Positions 9,811 to 18,534 are shown, counted from the first letter of the stretch. The stretch: 64,000 nucleotides of DNA from Lachnospiraceae bacterium (GCA_003862155.1 QOUV01000002.1:62001-126000), one strand, 5' to 3'. Notes: a model not told the origin generated them from the sequence alone. Program-made: numbers and translations.

Positions 9811-11235
9811 ATGGAAGAAGATAAAGTAAGCCTTGCCGGATATTTCAAAGATTTTGGCAGGGCTGTAAAGAACGGGAATATCTGGACCCGCCTCTCCCTT
9901 ATCATAATGGGCCTTGGCCATCTGGCTAACGGCCAGTATATCAAGGGCTGCATCGTTACAGCGGTCGAAGTGCTCTTTGCCTGGGTCATCGCACTGATCG
10001 GAGGCACGTATTGGCCAAAGCTTTCTACTCTTGGCACGGTACAGCGTAAGGAATCATTCGATCCCGTTACAATGACAAAGAAGGTCAATAATTTCGACAA
10101 CTCACTTCTGATCCTTCTTTTCAGTATTGTCGGTATAGTTATCTGCTTTTTCTTTGCACTTTACTATATTTACAACCTCAAGCAGATCTACAAAGTTCAG
10201 CAGGCAAAGGAAGCCGGAGGACATGTAAACACATTCAGGGAAGACTGCCGTGAGATGGTAAACGGAAAGTTCTATGTCACCTTACTTGGACTTCCTACAA
10301 TGGGCGTAGTTCTTATAAATGTAATCCCTATAGTCTTTATGACCTGTATCGGATTTACGAACTACGACATCGATCACCAGCCGCCTACATACCTTTTTAC
10401 CTGGGTAGGTCTTAAGAACTTCCAGACACTGTTTACTTCAAGTGTTTCGGATTCATTCGGATATGTTTTTATCCGTATCCTGATCTGGACTATCATCTGG
10501 GCAGTAGTTGCCACATTCTCTACATTCTTCGGAGGAATCTTCCTCGCAAAGTTCATCAACGACAAGAGAACGAAGCTTCCTGCTATGTGGCGTACATTCT
10601 TCGTTATCACGATTGCCATCCCACAGTTCGTTACCCTTCTTCTCGTTGGTAAGATGTTCGGAAACAACGGCATCGTAAACGGTATCTGCTCGCAGATTGG
10701 ATTGACGGACTTCCTCGAAAACATCGGTCTCGTTTCAAAAGGTCTCGGGTACATCCCGTTCCTGTCGAAACCAGGATGGGCTCACGTGATGATTATCCTG
10801 ATAAATATCTGGGTCGGTGTTCCTTATCAGATGCTTTCCGCAACAGGACTTCTGATGAACATTCCTACAGATCAGCTCGAGGCAGCCAAGATCGATGGTG
10901 CCAGTGAGAGACAGATCTTCTGGAAGATTACAATGCCTTACATAATGTTTGTCATGGGACCTTCACTTGTTACATCTATCATCGCAAACATCAATAACTT
11001 CAACGTTATTTACCTGCTGACGACAGACTACACTACAACCAACATGAGATTCGCAACATCACATGGTAAAGAAGTAGATCTTCTTATCACATGGCTGTTC
11101 AACCTGACGAATAACTACTCGAACTTCAAGATGGCATCTGTAATCGGTATCATCACATTCGTCATCTGTGTTGCACTTACTCTGCTGAGCTTCTCAAGAC
11201 TTGTACGCGGTGACAGAGAGGAGGAATTCCAGTAA
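9811..11235 (+). CDS. CUT1 sugar ABC transporter permease (MalF-like)
   Basis: A 474-residue membrane protein. The N-terminus has extra hydrophobic segments (LSLIIMGLGHLANGQYIKG, LLILLFSIVGIVICFFFALYYIYN) before the binding-protein-dependent transport core, as in MalF proteins, which are larger than most CUT1 permeases. The cytoplasmic EAA loop that contacts the ATPase is visible as LEAAKIDGASERQIFWKIT. It ends in TAATG, overlapping the start of the second permease by one base, so the two are translationally coupled. With the upstream lipoprotein it should import an alpha-glucan oligosaccharide. Confidence 0.92.
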   Translation: MEEDKVSLAGYFKDFGRAVKNGNIWTRLSLIIMGLGHLANGQYIKGCIVTAVEVLFAWVIALIGGTYWPKLSTLGTVQRKESFDPVTMTKKVNNFDNSLLILLFSIVGIVICFFFALYYIYNLKQIYKVQQAKEAGGHVNTFREDCREMVNGKFYVTLLGLPTMGVVLINVIPIVFMTCIGFTNYDIDHQPPTYLFTWVGLKNFQTLFTSSVSDSFGYVFIRILIWTIIWAVVATFSTFFGGIFLAKFINDKRTKLPAMWRTFFVITIAIPQFVTLLLVGKMFGNNGIVNGICSQIGLTDFLENIGLVSKGLGYIPFLSKPGWAHVMIILINIWVGVPYQMLSATGLLMNIPTDQLEAAKIDGASERQIFWKITMPYIMFVMGPSLVTSIIANINNFNVIYLLTTDYTTTNMRFATSHGKEVDLLITWLFNLTNNYSNFKMASVIGIITFVICVALTLLSFSRLVRGDREEEFQ

Positions 11236-12143
11236 TGGCTAAGAATGATTTATCTAAAATTACCTCAGCTGAAAATCCGGTCGTTGTAAAGGCGCCGTTC
11301 AGCAAGAGAGTAGTAAGACCTGTTTTAAGACATCTCTGGCTGGCATTTCTGTCATTTATATGGCTGATACCAATTGTCTGGCTGTTCGTAACTTCGCTTT
11401 CAGGTTATCCGGGCATCAACACTAACCACTTCTTCCCGCAGACCTGGTCGCTTGCGAACTACAAAAAACTTCTTTTCCAGCCGGATACAGTTGTAAACTT
11501 CCCGGCATGGTTTAAGAACTCAATGATAATTGGTATCTTTACCTGCTTGATCTCGAGTCTCTTCGTTATGATGACTGCCTATGCTTTCTCATGTATGAGA
11601 TTTAAAGGCAGAAAACAGCTGATGAGTTTCTCGGTAACACTCGGAATGTTCCCTGGTGTTCTCTCGATGATCGCCATCTACTTCGTAATGAAGATGATCG
11701 GACTGACAAACTCGATCGTAGGACTTATCGTTATCTATTCGGCAGGATCCGGACTTGGATTCCTGATCCTGAAAGGATTCTTCGATACGATCTCTGTATC
11801 ACTTCGTGAATCCGCAAAACTCGATGGCGCTTCAGAGCTTACGATCTTCTTAAAGATCGTACTTCCGCTTTCAAAGCCTATGATCGTTTACACTATTATC
11901 AGCTCCTTCCTTAATCCATGGATGGATTTCGTAATGGCACAGCTGATGATTCGTTCAAAAAACCCTAAAAACTGGACAGTGGCAATGGGACTCTATAACC
12001 TCGTTCAGAAGACCCTCGTTGGAAAGTACTTCTCAGTATTCTGTGCGGGAGGTGTAATGGTCGCAATTCCGATCTCCATTCTCTTCGTTCTGATGCAGAA
12101 GTTCTACGTACAGGGAATCACTGCCGGTGGTGTAAAGGGTTGA
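11235..12143 (+). CDS. CUT1 sugar ABC transporter permease (MalG-like)
   Basis: A 302-residue permease with about six transmembrane helices and the EAA loop RESAKLDGASELTIFLKIV. The C-terminus (FYVQGITAGGVKG) is the typical MalG ending. The start codon overlaps the stop of the MalF-like gene. A terminator follows, closing the operon. It forms the heterodimeric channel with the preceding permease. Confidence 0.93.
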   Translation: MAKNDLSKITSAENPVVVKAPFSKRVVRPVLRHLWLAFLSFIWLIPIVWLFVTSLSGYPGINTNHFFPQTWSLANYKKLLFQPDTVVNFPAWFKNSMIIGIFTCLISSLFVMMTAYAFSCMRFKGRKQLMSFSVTLGMFPGVLSMIAIYFVMKMIGLTNSIVGLIVIYSAGSGLGFLILKGFFDTISVSLRESAKLDGASELTIFLKIVLPLSKPMIVYTIISSFLNPWMDFVMAQLMIRSKNPKNWTVAMGLYNLVQKTLVGKYFSVFCAGGVMVAIPISILFVLMQKFYVQGITAGGVKG

Positions 12144-12170
12144 TTTTCCTCCCTCCTTTTATTAATATAA

Positions 12171-12203
12171 GGGCTGCAGCTTATTGAGTTGCGGCTCTTT
12201 TTT
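12171..12203 (+). terminator. Terminator after the sugar permease operon
   Basis: GGGCTGCAGC ... GTTGCGGCTC pairs over ten positions (three G-U pairs) around a 7-nt loop and is followed by six T residues. Its descending arm overlaps the -35 box of the next promoter. Confidence 0.75.
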
Positions 12204-12212
12204 CGTTATAAT
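12184..12212 (+). promoter_or_regulatory. Promoter-like sequence directly before the second binding-protein gene
   Basis: TTGAGT (12184-12189), 17 bp, and a perfect TATAAT (12207-12212). The ATG is only 11 bp beyond the -10, so a transcript from here would have a leader of about four nucleotides. The overlap with the preceding terminator hairpin is unusual. Confidence 0.45.
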
Positions 12213-12222
12213 AAGAGGCGTT

Positions 12223-13911
12223 ATGTGGAAAAAAGTACTTTCTATTTTTTTAATAATCGCAATGACAGCCGGGTGCGTCAGGCAGGCGTCTATCCAGCAG
12301 AATGACAGATCAGAGGATGAAGGGTACGATGCGAACAGGGAGTGGTACTCAGCAAGGCATAACGCGCTTAGCCCCTACCCGAAGACCATTACCTACACTT
12401 TAGGCAAGCTCTCAGGTAACTCAAATTCAAATATGCCTGAAGGCGATACCTATGAGAACAACGCCTATACCAGGTATCTGAAGAAAAAGATCAACGTCCA
12501 GAACAAGGATGTGTTTGAACTGAGCGGTGACAACAGCTACAATGAGCACGTATCGATCGCGGTCGCCTCGGGGAACCTGCCGGATGTATTTCTGGTAAAC
12601 AGCGAAGACGAGGTGAAGAGACTCGCCGATGCAGGGCTTATAGAGGACCTTACCGACGCCTATGACAACTGCATTTCAGTCCATATTAAAAATATCTACG
12701 CTTCCTACGGTGACACGATCCTCGACAAGGCAAAGGTGAATGGAAAACTTTACGCGCTCCCCGAGACAAATATCGACGACGGCCCTTCGCTCCTCTGGCT
12801 GAGATACGACTGGCTTAAAAAACTAGGTCTCTCGACACCGAAGACCGTCAGCGATGTAAGAAAAATTGTAAAAGCATTCAGGAAATATGATCCGGGTGAA
12901 AATGGAAAGGGAAAGACCACAGGTCTTGTGACGCTTCCGAAGCTCTATGGTGACAGCGGCTACTCGCAGGAGTATCAGACCGATATTATCTTTGCGGCGT
13001 TTAATGCATATCCAGGTCACTGGATTACAAAAAATGGAAAGCTCGTATATGGCTCGGTGCAGCCTGAGATGAAAAAAGCCCTCTCTTACCTGCATGATAT
13101 GTATCTGGATGGCTCTCTCGACAGGGATTTTATGTTCAGGGACTCTGACAATCTCGTGGACCTTATCGTATATGGAAAATGCGGGGCGTTTTTCGGCCCG
13201 TGGTGGGCGCCTAACAACCCGCTTATGGAGGCGATGAACAAGAACCCGAAGGCGGACTGGAGACCGTACCTTATAGCTACAGATGATCTGGGCAACACTT
13301 CATTTGCCTCGCAGAATTCGAGCGGCAAATTCGTTGTTGTCCGGAAAGGCTTCAAGTACCCGGAGGTCGTCATGAAGATCATCTCGGCACTTTTTGACTA
13401 CATGCCTTATGGAGACGACAGCACTAAGGAGCTCGAGGATTACTATATTGGAAACGTAGACCCTACCGCAAGGCCTCTCTCGATAAACGTCGACTTCAAG
13501 AGCGCGCTGTCTTCCTGCTACAAACATTTAAGCAGCGTGCTTTCACTTGGCAGAGACAAGTCTGAACTGAATCTCCTCGAGGGCTCGTATCTAACGGCCT
13601 GCCAGAATTATTTAAAAGAGGAGAACAGCGGGGGAGAGATCAAAACGAAGGACTGGGCCGCCTATACGTCGCGTATCACGGCGAGCCACAAGATTTCCGA
13701 CAAGAGGATAAGAGAAGTTCCGGCAGTATATTTTACAGAGACAGATACAATGAAAAAGAACTGGTACAGGCTGAACCAGCTCGAACAGAAGACGCTTATT
13801 TCTATCGTTACAGGAGATGAACCGCTGTCGGCCTTTGACGACTTCGTAGACAGCTGGATGAAAAATGGTGGTAAAAAGATCACTCAGGAAGTGAGGCAGA
13901 AAAATGGCTGA
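12223..13911 (+). CDS. LplA-like extracellular sugar-binding lipoprotein
   Basis: A 562-residue lipoprotein with signal peptide and lipobox MTAGC. The sequence follows the large CUT1 binding proteins of the LplA type: SIAVASGNLPDVFLVNSEDE near residue 110, YALPETNIDDGPSLLWLRYDW, and a C-terminal DSWMKNGGKKITQEV like the family ending. The ATG at 12223 is chosen because an in-frame upstream ATG would lie within the terminator stem. No permease follows; the next three genes belong to a metal or heme system, so it is an orphan binding protein or borrows the upstream permeases. The stop codon lies inside the next ORF (8-bp overlap), and the family's usual last few residues may be missing. Confidence 0.85.
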   Translation: MWKKVLSIFLIIAMTAGCVRQASIQQNDRSEDEGYDANREWYSARHNALSPYPKTITYTLGKLSGNSNSNMPEGDTYENNAYTRYLKKKINVQNKDVFELSGDNSYNEHVSIAVASGNLPDVFLVNSEDEVKRLADAGLIEDLTDAYDNCISVHIKNIYASYGDTILDKAKVNGKLYALPETNIDDGPSLLWLRYDWLKKLGLSTPKTVSDVRKIVKAFRKYDPGENGKGKTTGLVTLPKLYGDSGYSQEYQTDIIFAAFNAYPGHWITKNGKLVYGSVQPEMKKALSYLHDMYLDGSLDRDFMFRDSDNLVDLIVYGKCGAFFGPWWAPNNPLMEAMNKNPKADWRPYLIATDDLGNTSFASQNSSGKFVVVRKGFKYPEVVMKIISALFDYMPYGDDSTKELEDYYIGNVDPTARPLSINVDFKSALSSCYKHLSSVLSLGRDKSELNLLEGSYLTACQNYLKEENSGGEIKTKDWAAYTSRITASHKISDKRIREVPAVYFTETDTMKKNWYRLNQLEQKTLISIVTGDEPLSAFDDFVDSWMKNGGKKITQEVRQKNG

Positions 13912-14362
13912 TACTTTGAAAAATGGAGATTATAAGATACCTGTGAGCCTGAAAGGCGGAACGGGCCGTGCTGGGATTGAATCCCCGGCAGATGTTCATG
14001 TGAAAAATAATGAGACCACAGCTGAGATTATCTGGTCATCCTCTCACTATGACTACATGGTCGTGGACGGAAAAAAATACACGAGGGCAAATAAGAGCGG
14101 TAACTCCAGATTTGACATAAAGGTAGGCGACATCTCAAAGCCCGTAAAGGTAAAGGCCGATACTGTCGCTATGAGCACGCCGCATCTTATAGACTACACT
14201 ATCACATTCGATACCTCTAAGGCTGAGAGGACCGGCGGCTCGGACCTCTCGACTGCAAAATATGTGGCAATCCCGGTTATGATAGCCTGCTTTGTGATAG
14301 GTCTTGTCATAGGTATCAAAGCTTCAAGAAGAAGGAAGAAGGTAAAAGATAAAAATGCGTAA
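13904..14362 (+). CDS. NEAT-like heme/iron-binding domain protein with C-terminal membrane anchor
   Basis: A 152-residue protein. Residues 5-110 resemble the beta-sandwich domain that accompanies heme/iron ABC transporters in Clostridia: GDYKIPVSLKGGTGRAG, WSSSHYDYMVVDGKKY, and TVAMSTPHLIDYTITF. Residues of about 121-141 form one transmembrane helix, followed by a basic tail (KASRRRKKVKDK). No signal peptide is present: the ATG is only four codons after an in-frame stop (TGA 13892-13894), and homologues as I recall them begin their mature chain at about this point (A-D-T-L-K-D-G). A surface domain would therefore lack an export signal, which suggests a deletion junction or an atypical insertion route. 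It overlaps the upstream gene by 8 bp and the next by 8 bp. The NEAT assignment is a resemblance, not a computed match. Confidence 0.65.
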   Translation: MADTLKNGDYKIPVSLKGGTGRAGIESPADVHVKNNETTAEIIWSSSHYDYMVVDGKKYTRANKSGNSRFDIKVGDISKPVKVKADTVAMSTPHLIDYTITFDTSKAERTGGSDLSTAKYVAIPVMIACFVIGLVIGIKASRRRKKVKDKNA

Positions 14363-15662
14363 GAGATTAGCTGCAATTATGGCTGCAGCAGCGCTGCTTC
14401 TGTCAGGCTGCGCAGCAGCACAGGGATCGTCAGGAACGCGGAAGGCCTCGGAAACTGCATCGTCAGGAACGCGGAAGGCCTCGGAAACTGCATCGTCAGG
14501 TACGAAGACCTCCGGAAAGAAGAAATTTGTTTACAGCAATTCTCACTCAGAACACTCTTCAGAGAGCCAGCTCGATGAGAAGAAGTTTATGAAGGACTTT
14601 AATGCCCAGGGCTTTAAACTCGTAAAGACTGAGAAAAATACAGCTGCAAAGCAGTTTGAGATAAGCGAGTACAAAAAAGACGGAAAGACTGTTTATCTAC
14701 TCGTGATCGACGGCAACAACAACTATCTCATCTGCCCGAAGGATTTTTCTTCAGACAGTGTAAAAAATGCTCTGGGTGACAGGCTCACGGTGATCACTCA
14801 GGGAATAGATAACATCTATCTGGCAGCAAGCGCCGCCGCAGCCAATTTCCGTGCGATAAACGCTATTGACTCCATTGGATTTTCTGGGATTGCAGAGAAC
14901 GAGTGGTACATTCCGGAGATAAAGTCTGCGATGAAGAAGGGCACTATTAAATACGCAGGAAAGTTCTCTGCTCCGGACTACGAGCTTCTGACTTCAAAGA
15001 AGGTTCCTCTCGCAATCGAGTCTACGATGATAACTCACGCACCGGCTGTTAAGGAGAAGCTTGCAAAGCTTGGAATTCCGATTCTTGTGGACTATTCGAG
15101 CTACGAGACGACGTCTGAAGCCAGAATGGAGTGGGTCAGAGTCTATGGCCTTATCACCGGCCACGAGAAGGAGGCTTCCGGGTTCTTCGACAAGGAGATG
15201 GCCACGATAAAAAAGGTCGCCAACTTAAAGAGCACTGGAAAGACCTGCGCATATTTTTCTATTGATACCAGTGGTAGCATCACCGTAAAGAGAGGCTCAG
15301 ACTATATGGCCCGGATGATAAAGACAGCCGGCGGCAGCTATGTTTTCTCTTACATTGAGGCTCCGAGCAAAAAGAGCCACATGGCAAACGTGAGTGTCAC
15401 CTTCGAGGACTTCTACAAGAAGGCGAAGGACGCTGACGTGCTTATGATCGATACAGCTACAGACAACAGCATCAAGTCATTAAATGATCTTGAGAGCCGC
15501 AACAAACTCTTCAAGGATTTTAAGGCTGTCAAGTCTGGAAATATATATACGACTGCCGACGGCCTCTTCCAGTTCGTCGACAAGAGTGCTGAGATCACCA
15601 CAGATATGCACCGCATCTTTACCGATGGTAATCCTAAGCAATATTTTACTAAACTCAAGTGA
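14355..15662 (+). CDS. TroA-fold heme/iron or cobalamin ABC transporter binding lipoprotein
   Basis: A 435-residue lipoprotein with lipobox LLSGC (C19), then a repetitive Ser/Thr linker made by a 33-bp tandem duplication (residues 25-48). From about residue 110 it has the pattern of FecB/BtuF-type binding proteins, with two lobes and a long connecting helix: the segment IYLAASAAAANFRAINAIDSI, then KVPLAIESTMITHAPAVKEKL and PILVDYSSYETTSEARMEWV. The last motif is frequent in heme/iron-type binding proteins found beside NEAT-like domains. It is encoded between the NEAT-like gene and the FecCD permease with overlaps on both sides, so it is the receptor of that permease. The ligand remains open between heme, ferric siderophore and corrinoid. 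Confidence 0.85.
   Translation: MRKRLAAIMAAAALLLSGCAAAQGSSGTRKASETASSGTRKASETASSGTKTSGKKKFVYSNSHSEHSSESQLDEKKFMKDFNAQGFKLVKTEKNTAAKQFEISEYKKDGKTVYLLVIDGNNNYLICPKDFSSDSVKNALGDRLTVITQGIDNIYLAASAAAANFRAINAIDSIGFSGIAENEWYIPEIKSAMKKGTIKYAGKFSAPDYELLTSKKVPLAIESTMITHAPAVKEKLAKLGIPILVDYSSYETTSEARMEWVRVYGLITGHEKEASGFFDKEMATIKKVANLKSTGKTCAYFSIDTSGSITVKRGSDYMARMIKTAGGSYVFSYIEAPSKKSHMANVSVTFEDFYKKAKDADVLMIDTATDNSIKSLNDLESRNKLFKDFKAVKSGNIYTTADGLFQFVDKSAEITTDMHRIFTDGNPKQYFTKLK
14427..14500 (+). repeat. 33-bp perfect tandem repeat within the binding-lipoprotein gene
   Basis: Two identical 33-bp units (14427-14459 and 14460-14492) and the first 8 bp of a third. Each begins TCGTCAGGAACGCGG and encodes SGTRKASETAS. 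The period is a multiple of three, so changes in copy number only alter the length of the linker between lipid anchor and binding domain. Confidence 0.97.
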
Positions 15663-16651
15663 TGTCACAGAAAAAAGACTTAAAAATTTTTATACGCACG
15701 ATTGCCGGAATCCTTATCCTGCTTTTAGTGTTTTTTATTCTTGCTCTAACTACCGGCTCGGTAAAGATACCGCTGTCTGAGGTCTTTTCCCCGGGCAACT
15801 CGATAGTTTATGAGATAAGGCTTCCGAGAGCGCTTTTGTCTATGATCATAGGCGGAGCGCTGTCGGTGTCCGGCTTCCTGCTCCAGACATATTTTAAAAA
15901 TCCGATCGCGGGACCTTTTGTTCTCGGCATCTCGTCTGGCGCAAAGATGCTCGTTGCGATACTGCTTCTTACCTCGGTGGTCTATGACTTTTCGATCACT
16001 TCGCTTGGAATGATAGGCGCTGCCTTTATCGGGTCGATGCTTGTCATATTTTTCCTTGTGATAATAGCCAAGCACATAGATGGGATGGGAGCGCTGCTCG
16101 TAGCAGGCGTTATGACAGGCTACATCTGCAATGCCGTCTGCGATGTGCTCGTGACGTTCTTTTCGGATAATGATGTCGTAAACTTAAGGAACTGGTCGAA
16201 GGGAAGCTTCTCCGGTGCCGATATAAGCAGCGTGCGTATCAGCTTCGTCATTGTTTTCGTATGCTTCCTGGTGGTTCTCTGCCTCTCGAAACCGATCGAG
16301 GCGATAATGCTCTCCGAGTCGTACGCATTTACAATGGGTGTAAATGTAAAGAGGCTCAGGCTTTTTATCGTCGTAATAAGCGGCATACTTAGTGCCACGG
16401 CTGCGGCCTTTGCAGGGCCGATCTCATTCGTCGGAGTGGCGGTGCCGTTTTTATCGACCAAGCTCTTGAAAAATACCAAGCCACTCTATGTGATCCCGAC
16501 CTGTTTTGCGCTGGGAGCCCTGGTGTGCCTGGTCTGCGACCTCGTGGCAAGGACCGTATTTGCGCCGACTGAACTTAATATCAGTACTGTCACAGCAATA
16601 CTCGGAGCGCCGGTCGTCATCTTTATGATCGTTACTAACAGGAGACGGTGA
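15662..16651 (+). CDS. FecCD-family ABC transporter permease
   Basis: About 330 residues with nine to ten transmembrane helices. FecCD motifs are clear: RLPRALLSMIIGGALSVSGF, PFVLGISSGAKM, AFAGPISFVGVAVPFL and the end GAPVVIFMIVTNRR. The start is ATG 15662, overlapping the previous stop as TGATG; a GTG one codon earlier is possible. It forms the membrane channel for the preceding lipoprotein. The usual third gene, a FecE-type ATPase, does not follow; the next gene is an ammonium transporter. A candidate partner ATPase lies at 30736-31467. Confidence 0.93.
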   Translation: MSQKKDLKIFIRTIAGILILLLVFFILALTTGSVKIPLSEVFSPGNSIVYEIRLPRALLSMIIGGALSVSGFLLQTYFKNPIAGPFVLGISSGAKMLVAILLLTSVVYDFSITSLGMIGAAFIGSMLVIFFLVIIAKHIDGMGALLVAGVMTGYICNAVCDVLVTFFSDNDVVNLRNWSKGSFSGADISSVRISFVIVFVCFLVVLCLSKPIEAIMLSESYAFTMGVNVKRLRLFIVVISGILSATAAAFAGPISFVGVAVPFLSTKLLKNTKPLYVIPTCFALGALVCLVCDLVARTVFAPTELNISTVTAILGAPVVIFMIVTNRRR

Positions 16652-16661
16652 AAATTTTGGC

Positions 16662-16690
16662 TTGACAAAAAATGCCAAATAGTTTATATT
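16662..16690 (+). promoter_or_regulatory. Consensus sigma-A promoter of the ammonium transporter gene
   Basis: A perfect TTGACA (16662-16667), a 17-bp spacer and TATATT (16685-16690) lie directly after the FecCD stop codon. The predicted start of transcription is near 16697, about 85 nt before the amt ATG, so the leader contains the terminator hairpin described next. Confidence 0.8.
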
Positions 16691-16708
16691 TTTAGGCAAC
16701 ACAGACAA

Positions 16709-16748
16709 GGGCGTCTGGTGAGATTATTCCCACCAGGCGTCTTTTTTT
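16709..16748 (+). terminator. Terminator hairpin within the amt leader (possible attenuator)
   Basis: An 11-bp stem (GGCGTCTGGTG with CACCAGGCGTC, two G-U pairs) and a run of seven T residues. It lies downstream of the promoter and upstream of the amt start, so transcripts from that promoter must pass it. It could also end read-through from the iron operon. Nitrogen genes in Firmicutes are known to be controlled by antitermination (for example by ANTAR proteins), but no competing antiterminator fold was recognised here. Confidence 0.7.
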
Positions 16749-16782
16749 GCGCTTGTAGTCGGAAAAAGAAAGGAAAATTGTT

Positions 16783-18534
16783 ATGAAAATCGAAGTTACT
16801 ACAGTTATCTGGGTGCTCGTCTGTACAGCACTCGTCTATTTCATGCAGGCAGGTTTCGCGCTCTGTGAAGCCGGCCTCACGAGAGCCAAGAACACAGGAA
16901 ATATCCTGATGAAGAACCTGATGGATTTCTGCATTGGTACACCGTGTTACTGGTTTGTTGGTTTCGGATTGATGTTTTTTGGCACCGGAAAATTTATCGG
17001 AGGATTTGATCCGCTGATCAAAGGCAGCTACACTGCTGCGAATTCTGTAGTCCCACAGACTATGCCGCTGTGGTGCTACGTAATCTTTGAGACCTGTTTC
17101 TGTGCGACAGCCGCTACGATCGTTTCAGGGTCGATGGCAGAGCGTACCAATTTCAAAGCTTACTGCATCTATTCAGCCTGCGTTTCACTTTTCGTTTATC
17201 CTGTCACTGGCCACTGGGGCTGGGGCGGAGGCTGGCTCGCTCAGCTCGGCTTCCACGATTTCGCTGGTTCTACGATGGTGCATATGGTCGGCGGAACGAT
17301 CGCCTGCCTCGGTGCCTGGATGCTTGGACCCCGTATTGGAAAATATGACAAGAACGGCAAGGCCAGAGCTATCCCGGGCCACAACCTGACAGCGATGGCA
17401 CTTGGAGTATTTATCCTCTGGTTCTGCTGGTTCGGTTTCAATGGTGGCTCGACAGCTGCTATGTCCACTGGAAAGAATGCTTTCGAGGCTTCACTTGCAT
17501 TTATGAACACGAACCTCGCTGCAGCAGTTGCCACTGTCGTTACAATGATCTTTACATGGATCCGCTATGGCAAGCCGGATGTCTCGATGACATTTAACGC
17601 TTCACTTGCTGGTCTCGTTGCTATCACAGCTGGCTGTGACTGCGTGACACCTGTCGGAGCATTTTTCATAGGTCTTGTATCAGGTATCATCGTAGTTCTC
17701 TCAGTTGAGTTCTTTGATAATGTTGCAAAGATCGATGATCCAGTCGGCGCTGTTTCCGTCCACATGGTAAACGGTGTCTGGGGCACGATAGCAGTTGGTC
17801 TTTTCTCGGCCGGATACGACGGAGTAGGAAAGGGCCTCTTCTATGGCGGTGGTTTCCACCAGCTTGGAATTCAGGTTCTTGCCTTCATCACAGTCCAGCT
17901 CTATGCACTTGTCGTGATGTTTATCGCATTCAAGATCATCGACAAGACTGTCGGTCTTCGTGTTCCGGAGGAGGTCGAGATCGATGGCCTCGATTATGCA
18001 GAGCATGGCTTAACAAGCGCTTACTCTGGATTTGCTATCACAGATGTTACCGACATGGAGGTCGATGCGAACGAGAACACTGACCTCGGTGAGGACGATT
18101 TCGAGCAGGCCTCCCAGGCTCAGATTAATGCCGCTGTCAAGGTTCGCGAGGAGACTCCGCTTCCTGCAGATCTCGACTCTGGTATGCATAAAGTCACGAT
18201 CATCTGCCGTCTTTCAAAGTTCGATGCCTTAAAGAAGGCATTAAACAAACTCGGCGTTACAGGCATGACAATGTCTCAGGTAATGGGTTCCGGAATCGAG
18301 CGTGGCTCAACTTCAAAGTACCGTGGCGCCGTGGTAGATTCCACCCTTATCCCTAAGGTAAAAGTCGAAGTCATCATCGGAAAGATCCCGGTTGACTCGG
18401 TTATCGAAGTAGCGAAGCAGACTCTCTACACCGGACACATCGGCGATGGAAAGATCTTCGTCTACAATGTAGCTAAGGTTGTTAAGGTCCGCACTGGTGA
18501 GGAAGATATCAAAGCCCTTGCTGATGTAGAGTAA
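16783..18534 (+). CDS. amt: Ammonium transporter fused to a PII signalling domain (Amt-GlnK)
   Basis: 583 residues. Residues 1 to about 400 are an Amt/MEP/Rh transporter with about 11 helices and the conserved GHWGWGGGWL, TMVHMVGG and SVHMVNGVWGT segments carrying the channel histidines. A linker of about 65 acidic residues leads to a full PII domain from M468 (HKVTIICRLSKFDALKKALN). The PII T-loop keeps Y513-R-G-A but has valine at 518, the position of the uridylylated tyrosine 51 of enterobacterial GlnB/GlnK. It would therefore sense 2-oxoglutarate and nucleotides without uridylylation and may plug its own channel in cis. It has its own promoter and terminator. The fusion does not look like an artefact because the frame is continuous. 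Confidence 0.95.
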   Translation: MKIEVTTVIWVLVCTALVYFMQAGFALCEAGLTRAKNTGNILMKNLMDFCIGTPCYWFVGFGLMFFGTGKFIGGFDPLIKGSYTAANSVVPQTMPLWCYVIFETCFCATAATIVSGSMAERTNFKAYCIYSACVSLFVYPVTGHWGWGGGWLAQLGFHDFAGSTMVHMVGGTIACLGAWMLGPRIGKYDKNGKARAIPGHNLTAMALGVFILWFCWFGFNGGSTAAMSTGKNAFEASLAFMNTNLAAAVATVVTMIFTWIRYGKPDVSMTFNASLAGLVAITAGCDCVTPVGAFFIGLVSGIIVVLSVEFFDNVAKIDDPVGAVSVHMVNGVWGTIAVGLFSAGYDGVGKGLFYGGGFHQLGIQVLAFITVQLYALVVMFIAFKIIDKTVGLRVPEEVEIDGLDYAEHGLTSAYSGFAITDVTDMEVDANENTDLGEDDFEQASQAQINAAVKVREETPLPADLDSGMHKVTIICRLSKFDALKKALNKLGVTGMTMSQVMGSGIERGSTSKYRGAVVDSTLIPKVKVEVIIGKIPVDSVIEVAKQTLYTGHIGDGKIFVYNVAKVVKVRTGEEDIKALADVE

